NCBI RefSeq assembly: GCF_003576645.1
Contig: NC_044917.1
Coordinates: 6,738,683 to 6,802,682 of the forward strand
Direction: 5' to 3'
Length of the DNA stretch: 64,000 nt
Origin: Ipomoea triloba
Taxonomy: Eukaryota > Streptophyta > Magnoliopsida > Solanales > Convolvulaceae
Shown: positions 60,400 through 64,000 of the stretch, in pieces
Layout: each line of letters begins with the position of its first letter
Position numbering within the stretch: position 1 is the stretch's first letter
Position numbers and translations under genes: made by a program
Notes under the pieces: model-generated
The model's database searches: none
The model's input: the letters and a program-made list of their open reading frames with translations, nothing else
What the model was told of the DNA's origin: nothing

Positions 60400-60980
60400 A
60401 AAAAAGATGAGGTGGAGGAGTGATAAATAAGTGAAAGAAGAGAAATTTTCATACTGCAAATTTGGGGATTTTGCAGTATAAATGAGACCCAAAAAGCAGA
60501 GAAGCTGTAAAGCCTTTACGCGTTGCACCCCACTTGCGCGCCCAGCAGGCGTGTGCACTGCACGTGCCCCTGGGCGCGTAATTGCCTTTCACTTTTCTTT
60601 TAAATTGTTGCTAAATTTTATTTTTTGTTTTTTTTCTTCCCTTTTTCATCTTCTCTTTCCTAATCACACCTACAAAATCTTCTCAAAAACTACACCAAAC
60701 TCTTAACAATTGGAGAAGGCCTTAGTAATGGAGATATTTCACAGTTTTTTAAAAGTTTTTGTAAGTGTGATTAGGAAAGAGAAAATGAGGAGAAAAAAAA
60801 AGAAAAAATGATTTAAAAAAAAATAATATATGAGGCGCACTTGCGGGCACTGCACAGGCGCCCAGCGGGCACCTGCTCAGAGTTGCTTGGCTTTCCACCT
60901 TCTGCAATTTTACTGTTCCAAACTCCCTTAATTTGCAGAAGAACTCTTGAGCTTCTCTCACCTCTTCTCTCACTTAACAC
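60400..60980. mobile_element. ~0.58-kb imperfect palindrome with GC-rich patches in the arms
   Basis: Around a centre near 60715, CATCTTCTCTTTCCTAATCA, then CACCTACAAAATCTTCTC on the left mirrors TTTTTGTAAGTGTGATTAGG, then AAAGAGAAAATGAGGAG on the right. GC-rich patches (GCGCGCCCAGCAGGCGTGTG on the left, GCGGGCACTGC...GCGCCCAGCGGGCACCTG on the right) sit symmetrically, as do TACTGCAAATTTGGGG and TTAATTTGCAGAAG. Nonautonomous hairpin element; ends and target duplication unresolved. Confidence 0.65.
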
Positions 60981-61124
60981 ATGGCATAAATTTTGACATG
61001 ACCCAATATTAACCACTAATAGGGATGCCCTTAACATATTCTTTATTTTAGTACTCTTAACATATTGTTTTTTAAAAACAAATTATATACATTTCATTTG
61101 CGAATGACATTGTGATCTAATATT

Positions 61125-61225
61125 ACAAAATGACTCTCTCATATGACCATATGAGGGTCATGAGTTTGAGTCCCAGTGGGACAGTATTGACTAATTGTGT
61201 TTCAGTAATACTTTAAAAAAATATA
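61125..61225 (+). mobile_element. Truncated or diverged SINE
   Basis: TCATGAGTTTGAGTCCCAGT (B-box-like), then GGGACAGTATTGACTAATTG and TGTTTCAGTAATACTTTAAA match the second half of the SINE family at 52584 and 61318. The tRNA head is poorly kept. Confidence 0.55.
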
Positions 61226-61317
61226 CATTTTTTTTATTTACAAATTTGTAATATTATTTTAAAACTTATCTTATACAATAATTGACTGTTTCACACAATT
61301 GAATTTGATTGCTTTTA

Positions 61318-61456
61318 GCCAAAGGCCTTGTGGTCAAGTGGCATCCGGTCTACACTCCCATGTAAAAAGGAGTGGGTTCGAGCCTCAGTGGAGGCATCTG
61401 TTGACTCTTTGTGTTTCAATACATTGTAACAGAGTCAGTAACAAATATGGAAAAAT
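61318..61456 (+). mobile_element. tRNA-derived SINE, older copy
   Basis: GCCAAAGGCCTTGTGGTCAA, GTGGCATCCGGTCTACACTC, GTGGGTTCGAGCCTCAGTGG. The A box (TGGTCAAGTGG) and B box (GGTTCGAGCCT) are intact, and the body TGACTCTTTGTGTTTCAATA matches the 52584 copy. No clear target duplication, so it is older. Confidence 0.8.
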
Positions 61457-61485
61457 ATTTATCAAATTGTATTTAAAAAACGAGC

Positions 61486-62073
61486 AAATACCAATTTTGG
61501 TCCCACGACTATTAGTAAAATGACAACTTTGGTCCACATGTTTAATTTCTACCAATTTTGGTCCCACGACTATTGTTTTAGTACCAATTTTGGTTGCATG
61601 ACTACTGTTTTAGTGCCAAAATTCATCGCTTCGGTCACCCATCAGTTTAAAATGTGCCGAAATCTAAAAATTTTAAAGATATTTTCGTCCTTTTCAACTC
61701 AATATTTCAATTTGAGCATGAATAAAGAGATTTAAGTCCTAATATCGATCACAATTCACAGTTTTCCTCTCAAATTAAAGTTAAATGAGGAGGAAAACTG
61801 CGAATTTTGATCGATCTTAGGACTTAAATCCATTTATTCATGCTCAAATTGGGTTATTAAGTTGAAAATGACGAAAATACCCATAATAATTTTAGATTTT
61901 TGCACGTTTTGAACGGATGGGTGACCGGCGCGATGAATTTTGGCACTAAAACAATAGCCGTGGATGAAAATTGGTACTAAAACAATAGTCGTGGGACCAA
62001 AATTGGTAGAAATTAAACATTTGGACCAAAATTGTCATTTTGCTAATAGTCGTGGGATCAAAATTGGTATTTT
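61486..62073. mobile_element. ~588-bp long-hairpin element (ACCAATTTTGGTCCC type)
   Basis: Left arm: AAATACCAATTTTGGTCCCA, CGACTATTAGTAAAATGACA, GTTTAATTTCTACCAATTTT, CGGTCACCCATC, TTTGAGCATGAATAAAGAGA, TTTTCCTCTC. The right arm is the same in reverse complement (AGGAGGAAAAC, TTCATGCTCAAATTGGG, GATGGGTGACCGG, AAATTGGTAGAAATTAAAC, TTGGTATTT). The centre lies near 61780. Non-coding; target duplication not seen. Confidence 0.85.
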
Positions 62074-64000
62074 CTAAATAAAAAAAACACTAATACTCTA
62101 ATTAGAACAAGTTCAACAAAAATCAAGAAATAGAAATTAATTTTCCGTTAACTATTTCCTATTAAGGAAATGAGGAAAATATATTTTCATAACTCTATAT
62201 CTTCAAGCCTACCGTCTGTAGCCATTTTGCCGTATCCCAAATGCATGGATGAGCAGCCTATACATAGGCCGGCATTAAAGGAGAGGTTGAGGAAAGTTAA
62301 TTCCCTGTGGATAAGATATTTAAAAATGAAATCCAAGATTAAGGGTAACTATTATCCTTTTAAGGCTCAGCCAGAAAAATTACTTAAAAGTAATTTGGTA
62401 AATTTTATTGTGGATCATGGACTATAAAAAAAAAAAATGAATTTATTACATAACAAATTCCTTTATGCTTCATGTAGCGTCCTCTTTCATCATTTTAATT
62501 TAATTACAATTTTTTTTTACAATATATATTCAATATATGAGATCTATTATTCTGTTTTATTTTAAACACACAACAATTTTATTACACCAACACTAAAGTA
62601 TCATTTTAATTCAAATATAGTTTTCTTTCACATTTTAAAGTTAGATTAAGCTTAGATTTATGTTCTATATCATTTTGGAAGCTTGTAATCTTGGATTTAA
62701 AACTTGGATTTCAATAGAGAAGTTTTCTTTCCTTTATCTCTTTTTTTTTTTTTTTTTTGCAAGATTTATGTTTATTACTTGTGTTTTTGTGTTATTTATG
62801 CTATTTAATCATGAGTAGTTAGTTTTTGGACTTGAGTTAGGTTTGTATATCTATCTTGATGCTTAATTTGTGATTATTGCAAAAAGGAGAAGAACTCTAG
62901 CCTAAGGTTCATGTGTTTGTGAAGATTTTGTATTTCTATCTTGTTAACGTATGTACACATTCATTAGCATGTATTTGGAAAGTTCTTGGCTACAATGAGA
63001 ATTGGGTCAAGGATTTGAAACACCCCTTGCATAAACTCAATTTGCTTCTATGATAATAGAGAAAATTGGGGGTTTAAGATGCTTTGCATGCTTGATGGAC
63101 TTGGAATTGGTACACTACGAGAGTGGGACAATTACAACTTCTAGTTCTAATCCTTGTATATTTAATTGCTCGCGGAAGTGGCTTTAAACTAGGATACCTA
63201 CGTGCATTCCCGTTTGAATTCTTGGTTATTTGTTTACCCCTAAACCCGTAGGTTGTTGAAACATCTAGATGATAATGCTCCTAACTTGAGTCCTAATTAT
63301 TTCTTTATGTTGTGTTTATCTCTGTGTATATGTGTTAGTATTACCATTTCCTTAAACTTGTTGTTTGTTTAGCTTCTTGTGTATTTCTTTATGCTAGTGT
63401 CTAGTTGTTTGTGATTGCATATTACGTGTCATAACTTCATCCCAATCACCTGAAGACGACATTTCACACCCGTACACTACTCACCATCACTTATTTTTGC
63501 TATATCATGACGTAATATATTTATTGAGCAAATAGTATATATATTATTTGAAACTTGATTATTTGGTTATGAGTGATTGACCCGGTTCTTTGGAAACTTC
63601 ACTTAATGCACTGTTGTAGACTTTTCTTGGGACATCACAGACTACCACCACCTTGAGAGAGAATAAAATGAACACCAAGAGGAAAGCTAATTAAGTAGTC
63701 CAATGACCCCATTTAAGGATTGAATCTATCCAGTTTGACGATGTTCAAACCATGGAGCCACGAGTATTTGAGCCTAAACCATTGTCCATTTGTGCTTTAT
63801 GGGAGTGCTTATGGAACCACGACTATTAGTATGACGGGATAGTTGTTTTTTGGCCGACACTTTTGTTGATTATGATGATTTTAAAGTGGTATCCAAAATT
63901 TCATCTTGAGGATAAAAAGTGATTTGCCATAACTAAACTGATACAACCATATCTCTTATGGGGTTGACAGGAGAGCTAGAGTCACATGGGATGGTTTGGG
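62074..64000. other. AT-rich intergenic DNA
   Basis: An 85-codon frame (62170-62427) with CMDEQPIHRPALKERLRKVN reads smoothly but has no recognised relatives. 62560-62630 carries a diverged copy of the repeat found at 35913. From about 62870 to the end the sequence is less AT-biased and may be the untranslated part of an LTR element, but I could not find LTR ends, a primer-binding site or protein domains. Confidence 0.4.

Noticed and set aside
62170..62427. 85-codon plus-strand frame
   Set aside because: Starts with ATG and has plausible composition, but no domain and no splice or promoter context.
1..64000. CRISPR arrays, operons, bacterial-type ribosome sites
   Set aside because: The window is plant nuclear DNA; repeats seen are microsatellites and transposon arms, with no spacer-repeat regularity.

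Overview
The window is nuclear DNA of a dicotyledonous plant. Genes have short AT-rich introns with GT..AG borders. The protein set is typical of land plants (NAC factor with a miR164 site, plastid-type PPR protein, plant ATAD2-like AAA protein, tyrosine aminotransferase). Long AT-rich intergenic stretches are full of MITEs, SINEs and LINE remnants. I cannot name the genus safely. One assembly gap (814 N) sits at 11803-12616.

Layout. 0-6 kb: intergenic, with a decayed RNase H fragment and small repeats. 6.45-8.6 kb (+): one intronless gene for a large acidic plant protein carrying a repeated short motif. 9.88 kb: a tRNA gene with a threonine-like body but a UGA (serine) anticodon. 10.4-11.3 kb (-): a small unknown gene, apparently frameshifted. 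13.86 kb: an ordinary tRNA-Ser(AGA). 14.9-22.2 kb (-): a six-exon gene for a 1915-residue nuclear AAA ATPase with an extended PHD finger (BRP1/At3g15120 type). 23.5-26.8 kb: a transposon-rich block, including a 746-bp hairpin element with an exact 9-bp target duplication. 27.1-29.4 kb (-): a five-exon fold-type-IV aminotransferase gene. 30.6-35.9 kb (-): an almost intact LINE with 18-bp target duplications. 37.8-39.8 kb (+): an intronless PPR gene (PDM1/SEL1, At4g18520 type), convergent with a seven-exon tyrosine-aminotransferase-like gene at 40.4-42.5 kb (-). 42.8-56 kb: gene-poor DNA with several MITEs, a chimeric plastid tRNA insertion and a young SINE. 56.8-58.1 kb (+): a three-exon NAM/CUC2-like NAC gene with a miR164 site. 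58-64 kb: repeats, including two more long inverted repeats and two further SINE copies.

The genes are independent transcription units and do not form a pathway. Exon structures for the four spliced genes were built by hand from GT/AG borders, phase and family conservation; each closes to a whole number of codons. The observations most worth a second look are the anticodon-switched tRNA, the trnH/trnI head-to-head chimera, the set of long-hairpin elements (two with perfect 9-bp target duplications), the nested Tourist-like MITEs, and the probable one-base frameshifts in the 10.5-kb gene and in LINE ORF2.
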